Part shown: positions 23,939 to 35,297 of the stretch, in pieces
Layout of the letters: every line of letters starts with the position of its first letter
How positions within the stretch are numbered: position 1 is the stretch's first letter
Assembly: GCA_027563935.2 (NCBI GenBank)
Contig: CM050454.1
Location: 74,978,596 to 75,042,595, forward strand
Direction: 5' to 3'
Length of the DNA: 64,000 bases
Origin: Costus lasius
Taxonomy: Eukaryota; Streptophyta; Magnoliopsida; Zingiberales; Costaceae
Program-made: the position numbers and the translations under genes
Notes under the pieces: model-generated
Seen by the model: only the letters and a program-made list of their open reading frames with translations
The model's database searches: none
Told to the model about the DNA's origin: nothing

Positions 23939-26527
23939 TGATGTGGGGAGGCGACATGACCCACGGAAATACAAATGGAGTTTAAGGTTACCCTAGCTAG
24001 GGCACCTAAATTTCCATCTCTTGCATTGCATGCATTTTTAAGTTAGATTTTCATTCCTTGCATTACATGCATCATTTAAGTCCCCTAGCATAACTTGCAT
24101 CATATGGTAGGTTAGATCCACCCTCAAATTACATCACGTAGTTACATTTCTAGGTTCCGCCACTTATGTATGGTAGGTTAGTGCATGCAATTAATGTAAT
24201 AGATTAGGTCAACTCCATTTGGGGAACACAAGCCAAATCAGGTCAACACAACTCAAAGTGGTGCCTAGAACCAATCAGCCCATTTGGTGGAGTATTCTCA
24301 ACAAAGCTACTCAAAACAAATATCCACTCATCCTCGGTGGCAGCCAAGTGGAATTTGCCTTCACTCCCCCAACCGCCATTTCCCTTTTGAAGTAAGAAGA
24401 CAGATGATACAGCTCTCACCTATCCTATCAGCAGTCAATTGAGGAAAGAGGTCAGCCATCAATGGAAGGGACAACCCCCCAAGACACCCCACCAAATGCA
24501 GACTTCTACCTTCCCATTTCCAGCAAATTCCAGCTTCGGTCTCCGTGGAGTTCCATCAGCTTTACGGAAGCTGGAAAGAGCCGTTGGCAGCACCCTATAA
24601 CTTGTAATCCCCTGAGAACAAATGGTAGAGTTGAATGTTTTGAAAAACAATCCTGAAGTGTGTCTTCTCGCTGAAGTGTGTCTTCTCGCTGAAGTGTGTC
24701 TTCTCGCCTCAACTCTCCTCCTCTACCCTTCCATGAAATGAATTAAATCCTCATGCTCTTCTCGTCGCTGCCATTTCGTCAACTCCGTGCCGCCAATCCA
24801 GGAGGCGGATCGAGCTGAAACTTCAGCCACGTCTCCTCCTCTTCCGGTCAATCACACAGCCAGGACGATTTCCCCATCCGACGGCTGGATCGCCGGAATC
24901 GGGAGATTTCCGGTGACGCCCAGCCTTCCGCCCCTGTTTTCGCTCCTCCAACTGTTCGACGTCGACCTCCTCCTACCGGCCACCGTTTGCTCCCAAACTC
25001 CGGCCACGAGTTCGCCCTGACCTGAGGAACCTCCAGCTGTAGCAGGTCCGGCTTTCGGGTAGTGTAAGATGAACGCCGGCAGTCCCTGCTCGAAGTCGCG
25101 TCTTCCCCTGTTTCCGCCCGAAGCAGGGCAACGCTGACGCCGCCCGCTTCCCGACGCCCAGGCGCGGCCGCTGACCGCCGAACCCCATCGGATAGCATCG
25201 ACGACGTGACTCCTGGCACCCTACAAGCACCGCCAGTCATCGGCGCCACCGGAGGAGGCTCACCACCCAAACCTGTTCGCCCCTGCTCCTGATCTGGCTC
25301 GTCACCAGCGCCTGTCTCCTCCCTGCAGCCTCGAGTTCTGCTGGCCATCCTTCCCCTCGCCTCTACAGCCACCAATGACGCCGTAGCTGTTGTTCCGGCA
25401 ATCCCTGCCAGCTGACGGGAGGCTAACAACCTCACGCGAGAAACTTCCTAGCTTAGTAACGTGACCTGGTTCAGCCCCTTGTCCTCCAAGAGTGAGCTAA
25501 GTCTCTAATTTTTGTGTTTCTTTCTAATTCCTTCAAGAGCATCTTACTACACCCTTGCTTGATTATTGTAGGATTATGGCGCTTGAAATGGGAGTTCATC
25601 TTGGCGCAAGTTGTCCCTCTCTCTAAATAGTTTAGTCTATTCCTTGTTAGGCAAGAGAACTAGGAGGCCTAACCTCCCTCTTGAAGTTTTGCTTGTAAAG
25701 ACTTTTAACCTTTTATCACTCACTCACCTACACATGTGTGGGATGCTGTAATGCCATGGATGTAAGCTCATAGGGCCCTACTTCGTGTTGTTCCACCATT
25801 GGACCGGTGAAGAACGGGAAGGTTGGCCCTTCTATTCTCAAGGGCCGCAAGGTGAGCATTCTTTACAATTTCGTCATTTATCGCATTCCTAGAATTGCAT
25901 GTATAGATTTACCGCTTTCCTAGAACAGCATGTTTAATTTCGATTTTCTTATTATAAAATTACAAAAAAAACTATGGTGCAAAAGCGTTAGTTTAAATAG
26001 GATTTCATAGCTATATCCTAAATAGCAAATGTTTTCAAAATACGTTGTTTGAATGCTTGCATGATTCCCACCCCATCATCTATTTTATGATGTGGGGGCG
26101 GCCCACACAGGTTGGCCCACACAACACTAGGGGTCGACAAGCAACACATGCCAAGTCCGACCCCCTCGGACACACAGTCCGCAAGGTCCAGGATTCTCCC
26201 CCGGGCGACACACGCACATGTTGGCAACACATGCCCAACATGCCTGCAGCGGGGCTCGAACCCTCGACTTGCCCCTTTCGAAGCAAGTCCCTTTAACCGT
26301 TGAGCTGCAGCTCAATGGTTAAAGGGACTTGCTTCGAAAGGGGCAAGTCGAGGGTTCGAGCCCCGCTGCAGGCATGTTGGGCATGTGTTGCCAACATGTG
26401 CGTGTGTCGCCCGGGGGAGAATCCTGGACCTTGCGGACTGTGTGTCCGAGGGGGTCGGACTTGGCATGTGTTGCTTGTCGACCCCTAGTGTTGTGTGGGC
26501 CAACCTGTGTGGGCCGCCCCCACATCA
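23939..26527 (+). mobile_element. Gypsy solo-LTR-like insertion in A1 pol
   Basis: 2,589 bp, TGATGTGGGG to CCCCACATCA, flanked by GCTCG (23934-23938, 26528-26532). Removing it and one GCTCG puts the two pol pieces in one frame. The first 57 bases after T23939 read as 18 codons and a stop (DVGRRHDPRKYKWSLRLP), similar to the polyprotein ends read through the LTR starts of the gypsies at 35298-43239 and 51124-58087, so it is a gypsy LTR. The middle (about 24780-25440) is GC-rich with CCGGCCACC-like motifs, as in the LTRs at 51124 and 47023. Its last 440 bp are a palindrome not seen in those LTRs. The 195-codon minus-strand frame 24848-25435 lies in this LTR and is not conserved. Confidence 0.85.
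26088..26527. repeat. 440-bp near-perfect palindrome with tRNA-like arms
   Basis: Two 220-bp arms are reverse complements about a centre at 26307/26308, with one mismatch noticed (26299 against its partner 26316). The arm ends are TGATGTGGGG and CCCCACATCA, the right one being the end of the insertion. Each arm, read outward from the centre, has an A-box-like AGCTCAATGG and a perfect B-box GGTTCGAGCCCC about 40 bases apart (right arm 26310-26364), like the head of a tRNA-derived SINE. It is thus a head-to-head inverted pair. It could fold into a long hairpin. Confidence 0.88.
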
Positions 26528-26532
26528 GCTCG

Positions 26533-27800
26533 CCTCTGGGAAACTAGAGAGCAGATCTGACAAATGTATCTTTGTCGGTTACCCTAAGGAAACTAAGGGT
26601 TATTATTTCTACGACCCCAAAGAGAACAAGGTTTTTGTTGCTCGGACGGCCATATTTCTTGAGAAGGAGTTTCTTCTGCAAGAGGCCAGTGGGAGAGAAA
26701 TAAAGCTGGATGAGAATTCAGAGGTAGGACAAAGTGCTCAAGCAGAATTGGATGAGCCTGAGCCGGTAGATCAGGTTATTGAACAACCTGAGGCTCAGAT
26801 ATCACGGGAACCGCGAAGATCGGGAAGGATCCGTCGACAACCTGAGCGTTATGACGTAGTCTACATCATTGATAATGATGAACCCCTCACTTATGCGGAT
26901 GCGGTCAATGGACCGGAGTCAGCGAGATGGCTTGAAGCTATGCGCGCCGAGATGGACTCCATGTCAGATAACCAAGTCTGGGATTTGGTTGATCCGCCTC
27001 CGGGAGTTATCCCTATAGGCTGTAAGTGGATCTTCAAGAAGAAGATTGACATGGATGGTAACGTGGTTACCTATAAAGGCAGGCTAGTTGCGAAAGGTTT
27101 CAAACAAATCTACGGGATAGATTATGATGAAACTTTCTCACCTGTAGCTATGTTTAAGTCTATTCGGATTCTTTTCGCGATAGCTGCATATTATGATTAT
27201 GAGATCTGGCAGATGGATGTGAAAACAGCTTTCCTTAATGGAAATCTGGATGAGGATGTGTACATGACACAACCTGAGGGTTTCACTAATCCAGCAGATC
27301 GTCATAAGATATGCAAGTTAAAGAAGTCCATTTATGGACTCAAGCAAGCATCAAGAAGCTGGAATATTCGTTTTGATGAATCAATCAGTGAATTTGGTTT
27401 CATCAAGAACGAGGATGACCCGTGTGTATATAAGAGGTTTAGTGGGAGCGTGATTACTTTCCTAGTCCTCTACGTCGATGATATCTTGATCATTGGAAAT
27501 GACATTCCTGAAATGCATGCTGTGAAGGCATGGCTGAGGAAATGTTTCCAAATGAAAGATCTAGGAGAAGCAGCCTATGTGTTAGGTGTGAAGATCTACA
27601 GGGATAGATCTAAGAGGCTTCTCGGGCTGTGCCAGAGTACTTACATCGATAAAGTCCTGGAAAGATTTCATTTAGAGAATTCTAAACGAGGATATCTTCC
27701 AGTCAGACATGCTCTGAGTCTTTCGAAGAGTCAGTGTCCACAAACACAGACTGAGAAAGATGAAATGGACAATACGCCTTATGCTTCGGCTATTGTTATG
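26533..27800 (+). pseudogene. A1 integrase tail and reverse transcriptase, second piece of gag-pol
   Basis: Resumes after the insertion in the same frame: CIFVGYPKETKGYYFY, an acidic linker, then reverse transcriptase with GCKWIFKKK, FSPVAMFKSIR, QMDVKTAFLNG, YGLKQASRSW and catalytic LYVDDIL (about 27465-27485), up to NTPYASAI. It then joins abruptly to LTR sequence at about 27800, so the RNase H domain is absent. No stop interrupts this piece. The long frame from 26385 is an artefact: its first 48 codons come from the palindrome. Confidence 0.9.
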
Positions 27801-27807
27801 TTTGAGG

Positions 27808-29480
27808 CCTTAAGGCTAATGTTTGAGGCCTGTGGGAATGTATCTGTATCATGTAATAAACTGTTATGTTTATAAAGGCATGGTTATTATTCAGTTGTTT
27901 ACATTGTCTGCTGCAATATATGTTCTTCTGAATAATGTCTCAAAGCTGTTCAGCTGGGCTGACATGCTATATGTCCTTAGTCGATATATCTTGGTGAACA
28001 TGAGATAGCCTTGATATGGTTAAGACTAATATGTGTTCTAATCTTATAGGATGCTTCGAGCATGGAATAAGATGTAGACTCATGGGTACATTGGATGTAC
28101 TGGACAGACCCTACTAGGATGTTCAATTGTTTGTCACAATGTGAATATTCCTTGAATATGACAAGTGGCACATTTCCTCTGACTTGAGATCACTTGTGTT
28201 TTCTAAATGATGATTGTCATTGTTTTGAGATAGTTCAATATCATTTGAAACATAATGATTATAGATTATCTTGGATGGTGAACTTGAATCAGGTTAGGGC
28301 ACTAGTGATAGACATAGGATTGCCGTCTCCTTGTTTAAGGAGTGTGATGTTCTAAAAGGGGCCCCCCTGGATGAGATGATTGAGAAAAGAGTATGGCCAT
28401 ACCCAGGTGACAGTGTTCATCTGATCTAATCATGCTCATCATATTGGAGCTACAAGCTTGACACGCTTGTCCAATAAGAACATCCAGTGGCAAAGGAAAT
28501 ATGTATGCTTTGTGATTTGATTCACACTTGTGCTATGGTTTGGGTGTAGTCTTGGAAGACTCTTTCCTTTATATCGGGAGACAGTGATGTGTTGCTAGAT
28601 ACCCCTCACTGATCGTGATGACGTCAGTTATCGTTACCGACATTTAAAGGAAACCCTTAGGGTCGCACAATTTGATGATATGGCTTACTTAAGTCAGATC
28701 GTGTGGACTGAATTGTTTGGGTTCAGTTTAATGGGATTTAATCTCTGATTGTGAGTGAGATCTAGTCTGATCATGTTTGATTGATTAGGGCTTGAGATCG
28801 GTAAGCTTCGATCGAGAGAATGGTTGCTAGATCGGACAGATCAGAAGCACCAAGAGATCGACGGTTAGATCGGGAACCTTAGGGTTTATTTAAGATCTAG
28901 ACTAGATCATTGGCTTGATTGGTTCTTAAACCAAACCAATGTGAACCGGCTCATGAAATGAGCGCATGGTTCAAGGCTTGGCGAATTGTTCACTTGACGT
29001 GAACATTGAAGCGAGAGTGGTGACTATTTTTAGTAACCATGATCTCCACTTGGAGACCACTCTCACGTTCGAATAGGGCTTTCTATTCTCGCCTATCCAT
29101 CTCTTCCTCTCTAGTCTCTTGTGGTGTGCGGCGACGCTTGGAGTTTAGAGGAGGATTCGGCCAAGAGAGATCAAGGTCTTCATCCCTCACAATTCGATCA
29201 AAGACAATTTGGACCCTTGCTAGCACAAGGAGCGACAAAGAGTTTGCCATCATCCTCTTGTGTGCGATTCCCTTTGGAGAAGAGGCAATCGACTCTTTGC
29301 TTCCAAGGCAACATCTAGGCTATTGCGATGGTATGAATGTTTTTCATTAATCTTTACTAGCCCCTTTTCGAGTTGATCATTTAACATGCGAGTTGATCCT
29401 ATAACCCTAGCTTCCGCAAGATGAATATAGTATGCGCTAATCACTTTAGGGTTTTGCTCCCCCTTGAAGGGGACTCTTCA
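27808..29480 (+). repeat. A1 3' LTR, missing its first 13 bp
   Basis: 1,673 bp matching 18504-20148 of the 5' LTR plus the 28 bp lost there. Just upstream, about 14 bp of LTR-like sequence (ATGTTTGAGGCC, 27798-27809) is repeated, which suggests repair with short homology at the deletion junction. Ends ACTCTTCA at 29480, then the duplication ATATG. Confidence 0.93.
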
Positions 29481-29485
29481 ATATG

Positions 29486-30730
29486 AATCATAAAAAGATG
29501 GCTCTATCAATAGAAAATATCTACCATGAAAGGAACATTTCCTAATGTACGTACTACCTCCTCTCGGGGCGTAATACGGTACTTAATTACACTAACTCCC
29601 TACTCTCGTGACAGTTAACGTAACTAAGCCCATTAAGTTCTATGAAAAGATGGTTAAATCCTTCAGACGAATCTAATCTACTCCGGTGATTGGATTCGAA
29701 GGTTCGATTAAAATAGATCGGACGTTGTGATTCACCTCTCGGTACTTCTCGCAACATCTATTACGCAATTATATGTGGCCAAGGTAAATTACGAATAAAA
29801 TACAATTTTAATCAAATCATGATAGTACAATCCTATAAAAGAGTATGAATGAAGATTAATTCAAAAAAGTCAGCGGGCTAAGCCCTTAATCCCGAAATAA
29901 AAGTCTACTCGCTCATGTTCTTAAAGGAAAACATGTTTATGTGATGAACAAGGAAGAATTTTATAAAGATCACAGAAAAATCACTAAGATAACAATTAAA
30001 CGTGCATCCCCTTGATCTGATGATGAAGAAGAGCAAATCAGACTGATCTTTTGTGTGAAATGTCTTTGGAATTTGCTCGAAAATCAACTTTCGCCCCTAT
30101 TCGCCGCCGCCGGCGATGGTGTTCATCCAAAAAGCTCACTCAACCTTAAAAAATTCCTTTTTTTTATACCTGAACTAGTTCGGAACCCTTGATGGAACTT
30201 TTCTATAAAGTTTGGTTCAAATCCGGTTTGAATCGGGAAATAATCGAGTGAAAAACTCGTCATGCGGCAATTTTTACGGCCTGTGATGAGTTTATGGCCA
30301 AGGCCGTAAAAGCAACTGTGTGTACATGCCTTTATTCACATAAAGTTTCACGGACAGTAATGGATTTACAGCTTCACCCGTGAAAGTTTCTATGCGTTTC
30401 CATACTTAGCCATTTTTTCGCCTTTCGCTCAACGCCAAAATTACGGTTGACTCCATAATTGCGGCCACGACCGTAAATGTTGAAATCTTCACTACTTTCG
30501 CTCCAAATTTGACGTGTAAGCTCGTAATCTCCTCAAGAATCATGCTGTGACTTCAAAACTCACAAAATCCGTCATTTTGTGTCTTTTTACCTACATTTTC
30601 AATAAAATCAAGAAAAGTGAAGATTCTGTGCCAAGTGAAGTAAAAATATAAAAATTAGCACAAAATCATGCAATTAAACCTAAAAAATAGTATAAAATAT
30701 AGGCAAAAAATGTGGTGTAAATACAATGCA
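29486..30730 (-). repeat. Athila/Tat-like LTR, part 2
   Basis: AT-rich sequence completing the LTR begun at 18264. On the minus strand it would begin TGCATTGTATTTACACC at 30730, giving about 1.47 kb in total. No coding frame is credible. To its right lies family B LTR sequence (E), its presumed insertion target. The boundary is placed by the TG start and by alignment of E to F. Confidence 0.5.
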
Positions 30731-31160
30731 TTAACCTATAACCCTAATTGCTCTCCCCTTAACCCTAGCCACCTCCCTCCTTGTGAATTGCGCATATACT
30801 TCTTGCCTAGCCGCCCCCTTGCTAATATATTCATGTCATATGCGAGAGCTCTTGACAACTTTTCTATCATTGGCGTGAGCAAGCAATCAAAGGCTAAGGG
30901 CAAGACACTTTGGCGCAACAACTCCTCTTCCATCTACCTTGCCGCAAGCTTTTCCTCTCCTTCTTCCCTTGGTGCAAGGAGGGATAAAGCTTGGTGTTTT
31001 CATCCCTTTTCTTCCTCTCCTGGCACATCTTCTTAGAAGATGACGCAAGTACAGATGTGGGTTGAATCTTGGTGGCAACATCTCCCAACCTGCTTCACCT
31101 TGGCTCATCTTCCCTAAAAGGTGGCGCAAGTTGTGTAGAAGGACTCCAAAGGCTTGGATC
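30731..31160 (+). repeat. Family B LTR fragment E, first of a tandem
   Basis: 430 bp matching 32530-32961 of F closely and G only moderately. It ends AAGGCTTGGATC and is directly followed by an LTR start. The left part is missing at the Athila/Tat-like boundary. Confidence 0.8.
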
Positions 31161-32961
31161 TATTGGTGTTTATGCCCTAAGACCTAGTTCTGGTGTATAC
31201 TTTATACAACTTAACATTGATATTTCTTATATATCATTCTGCCATTGTCGTTATCATGCTTAGATTATATCTTTGATTATGTTCTTACATGATAATGTCC
31301 CTAGAGACAGATTGGATCTGTTCTCAAACTCTTATCCCCAGTTAATGTACCTAAGTGGATATGGGATAGGTCTTGTACTTGTGAGACTGGTATATGTGCT
31401 AGTTATGCTCGAGGTGCTAACGCGTACATATGGGTGTTTCGGTGGTAGATATACTAGACCGACCCACTGTGAGGCAGTAACTTGGTGTCATGAGTTATCC
31501 TCACAAGTGTCAGAAGATGCATTGATCCCATGACTCGAGGTCATTGATTATTCTATATGGTTAGGGACATGCTTTGATACAACCCAACACCTCACCGTAG
31601 TTAAGAGGTTATAATGGTTATCATTGAGTATGCCATGACCCATATGAGAAGGGCAATGTACAGACAGAGGATTTGCCCCTTTTTGAGGGAAGCTTGATAT
31701 CCATGGGGCCCCCCCATGGTTCTATGACTGAAAGTATATGTCCATACCCAGGTGAAAACTTGATTTAGTCATGACCATGAGATTGGGTTAAAACAAGTGA
31801 AGACACACTTGTCTAATCGGATATCAGTTTGGCAAAGAGACTGTAATGCATTTGTACCTAGTTACGATGATGGGGATGTTGATGTCGATATCCATTACGA
31901 TGACTTGGGTAGTAGTGGTGCACTGCTAGGTGCCACTCACCGCTTGTGATGACCTTAGGTCATCCCTGTCAACGTCAGAGGAACCTACATTATCGTACAC
32001 CTTGATACTCGAGTTCTCGTATTGATCGGGAAACCATATGATCGAGTTATTGGATAGCTCGGATCTATTTGGGAGATATCATCAGCTCCGTTGGGCCTCA
32101 TGAGATGGAAGAGACTTATTGGAGCCAAACTTTATTTTTGATAGGTTGACCCGAAATTGACCATGGTTGGTCACATTTGAGTTAGGGTTGCATTGGATTG
32201 GATCTAATGGATTAATCAACTTGTGCAATGAAGTTTGGGCTACCTCATTACCCAATGAGGCCCAACAACAAGTTGTCATGAAGAGAGAATAGGGCATTAG
32301 GGTATAATGGGGAGGAAACATATCCCATTAGCGCCTAGGGGCTTAATGGGAATAAGTAGGCGACTAATGCTTCATTAGGAAGCTTTTGGCTCCTCCCCCT
32401 TTGTTCTTTGGATGGAAGGCTTGCCTCAAAGGCAAAGCTTGGGGCAAATATGGATGAATGGACTTTTATAGTAAGTCCTTGGCGCATATGGAAGAGGGGA
32501 AGAGGTATATGGTAAAGTCTTGGAGACTTTCCTTACCTCTAACCCTAATTGCTCTCCCCTTAACCCTATCCTCCTCCCTCTTTGAGAATTGCGCTAATAC
32601 TTATTGCCTAGCCGCCCCCTTGCTAATATATTCATGTCATATGTGAGAGCTCTTGACATCTATTCTATCATTGGCATGAGCAAGCAATCAAAGGCTAAGG
32701 GCAAGACACTTTGGCGCAACAACTCCTCTTCCATCTACCTTGCCGCAAGCATTTCCTCTCCTTCTTCCCTTGGTGCAAGGAGGGATAAAGCTTGGTGTCT
32801 TCATCCCTTTTCTTCCTCTCTTGGCACATCTTCTTGGAAGGTGACGCAAGTACATAAGTGGCCTAAATCTTGGCGGCAACATCTCCTAACCTCCTTCACC
32901 TTAGCTCATCTTCCCTAGAAGGTGGTGCAAGTTGTGTAGAAGGATTCCAAAGGCTTGGATC
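31161..32961 (+). repeat. Family B LTR F, 3'-truncated, second of a tandem
   Basis: 1,801 bp, starting TATTGGTGTTTATGCCC (G of the terminal TG changed to A) and ending at the same AAGGCTTGGATC as E, where intact LTRs continue TTCTTCCCGAGG for about 270 more bases. No primer site or interior follows it; G starts at once. Confidence 0.85.
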
Positions 32962-34960
32962 TGTTGGTGTTTATGCCCTAAGACCTAGTTTTGGTCTATA
33001 CTTTGTACAACTTGACATTGATATTTCTTATATATCATTATGGCATCGTCATTATCATGCTTAGATTGATTATGTTCTTACATGATAATGTCCCTAGAAA
33101 CAGATTGGATCTATGCTCAAACTCTTATCCCAGTTATTGTGCCTAAGTGGATATGGGACAGCTCTTGTACTAGTGAGACTGGTATATGGGCTGGTTATGC
33201 ACGAGGTGCTAGCACAGACATATGGTTATATCGGTGGTAGATATACTAGACCGACCCGCTGTGAGGCACTGACTTGGTGTCATGAGTTATCCTCACAAGT
33301 GACAGGAGATGCATTGATCCCATGACTCAAGGTCATTGATTATTCTATATGGTTAGGGACATACTTTGATACAACCTAACACCTCCACCTCACCATAGTT
33401 TTTTTTTTTTTGGGGGGGGGGGGGGTCATAACAGTTGTCATTGAGTATGTCACGACCCATATGAGAAGGTCAATATACAGACAGAGGATTTGCCCCTTCC
33501 CGAGGGAAGCTTGATATCCATGGGCCCCCTATGGTTCTATGACTGAAAGTGTATGGCCATACCCCGGTGAGAACCTAATTTAGTCATGACCATGAGATTG
33601 GGTAAAAATAAGTGGTGACACGCTTGTCCAATCGTATATCAATTTGGTAAAGAGACTGTAATCCATATGTACCTAGTTACGATAATGGGGATGTCGATGT
33701 CTATACGATATCCATTCCGATGACTTGGGTAGCAGTGATGCACTGCTAGGTGCCACTCACTGCTTGTGATGACCTTAGGTCATCACTACCAACGTTAGAG
33801 GAACCTACAGGGTCACGCACCTTGATACTCGAGTTCTCGTATTGATCGGGAAGCCTTATGATCGAGTTATTGGATTGCTCAGCTCTATTTGAGAGATTTC
33901 ATCAGCTCCAATGGACCTGACATTGGCACTGATGAGATGGAAGAGAGTTATTGGAGCCAAACTTCAGTTTTGGTAGGTTGACCCAAAATTGACCATGGTT
34001 GGTCACATTTGAATTAGGGTTGTATTGGATTGGATCCAATAGCTTAATCAACATATAAATGAAGTTTGGGCTAACTCATTACCCAATGAGGCCCAATAAT
34101 AAGTTGTCATGAAGAGATAAGAGGGCATAAGGGGATAACGGGGAGAAAATTAACCCCATTGGCGCCTAAGGGCATAATGGGGTGAAGGAGGCGCCTAATG
34201 CTTCATTAGGAAGGAATTGGCGTCTGGCCCTTCTACCTTGGATGGTAACCTTGCCTCTATGGCAAGGGTTGAGGCACATATGGCTTTATGTACTTCTTTG
34301 GAAGGTCTTGGGCGCATATGGCTAATAGGAAAGGGTTTTTGGAAAGCTCTTGGAGAATTGCCATAACACTAACCCTAATTGTTTCCCACAAACCCTAGCC
34401 GCATCCCTTCATGCATCTTGCGTCTATGCCTCTTGTGTTGCCGGCTCATGCTCTATTATATGTCATCATATGTGAGAGCAACATAATGCAATTGACATGA
34501 ACAATCTTTGAGGGGCGAGAGCAAGCAATTGGTGCAAGGATCTCTTCCATCTTCCATTAAGCCACAAGCTTCTTCTTCATCCTCCTTCCTTGGCGCTTGT
34601 GAAGGAAGAGCTTGGTGGCATCATCTCTTCTCCTCTTCTATTGGCACATCTCTTCTCAAGGTTGGCACAAGTGAAGTGGAGATATCCCTAAGGCTTGGAT
34701 CTTCTTCCCGAGGCTAGCACCGGGCGTGGAAGAAGAGGATCGAGGCATCCGTGTGTGTGAAACTGCAAGGGCGCACGCTTGGGTGCCTACACCGGCATCG
34801 CATCTTCTTCCTCCTATGTACTTCCTCTGTACATCGTGTCGACCCCCTCGCAAGTTTCAATCCATTGGGTTTTAGGGACTGGCCTGTTTCTGGGATATGC
34901 TTCCGCAGTGTATCTGTAATGTCTTGAAAAATTTTAAAATATCCTTGGGGTTTCCCAACA
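32962..34960 (+). repeat. Family B LTR G, full length, third of a tandem
   Basis: 1,999 bp, TGTTGGTGTTTATGCCC to GGTTTCCCAACA, directly followed by a primer site, so it is the 5' LTR of copia G/H. It holds an odd run of 13 T and 14 G at 33399-33425 where sister LTRs have a short AGTTGGGAGG-type sequence. Confidence 0.9.
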
Positions 34961-35297
34961 GTGGTATCAGAGCGGCTTGTGAGCCTCAAATGATGTTTCT
35001 ATGCTTTTCATTTGTTTACATGCCACATAGATTGTCGCATATTCAATATGTATGGCATATGATTTTTCTAAGAAGGAAAAATTGTAAGTTTCTTGTTTCT
35101 TACCTCTATTCAATTTCTTTTCGTTGTTCACTCTCTTCAAAAGACTGGGATAAACCCATATGTGGAAGAGTTAGTTTCTTCTCTCATGGTGGGATAGACC
35201 CATCATGAGAGACCTGTTGAGATTATGTAGGGCATGGACTGGGTGATTGCCCTAATCTCAGCAAGTTAGGGATTGCAAGGAGGGCAATGGGCATGCC
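34961..35297 (+). other. Copia G/H leader, part 1, with primer site
   Basis: TGGTATCAGAGC at 34962-34973, then sequence similar to the B1 leader. Cut by the gypsy insertion at 35298; the target duplication ATGCC is 35293-35297. Confidence 0.85.

Larger units (their letters stand above)
18491..29480 (+). mobile_element. Family A Ty1/copia element A1, interrupted and 3'-deleted
   Basis: 10,990 bp including a 2,589-bp nested insertion. The target duplication ATATG is at 18486-18490 and 29481-29485. 5' LTR 18491-20148, primer site 20151-20162, leader, gag-pol in two pieces (21979-23938 and 26533-27800), 3' LTR from 27808. The LTRs differ by only about four substitutions that I can see plus one 28-bp gap, so insertion was recent. 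RNase H, the polypurine tract and the first 13 bp of the 3' LTR are missing. Because the 5' LTR keeps those 13 bp, this loss happened after insertion. Confidence 0.93.

Noticed and set aside
24848..25435. 195-codon minus-strand frame
   Set aside because: It lies in GC-rich gypsy LTR sequence, has overlapping frames on both strands, resembles no protein I know and is not conserved in related LTRs.
26300..26375. A true tRNA gene at the palindrome centre
   Set aside because: A and B box motifs are present, but the first A-box base is off, the acceptor arm is self-palindromic and no normal anticodon loop is evident; better described as tRNA-derived.
26385..27875. A 496-codon frame that looks like a novel fusion protein
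   Set aside because: Its first 48 codons are palindrome sequence, then it reads the copia reverse transcriptase in frame and ends in LTR. It is a chance join at the insertion end, not a gene.
29039..29350. 103-codon frame present also at 19707-20018
   Set aside because: The two copies are the paired LTRs of A1, so identity is expected. The A2 and solo LTR counterparts are altered. It covers the leader exon, not a separate gene.
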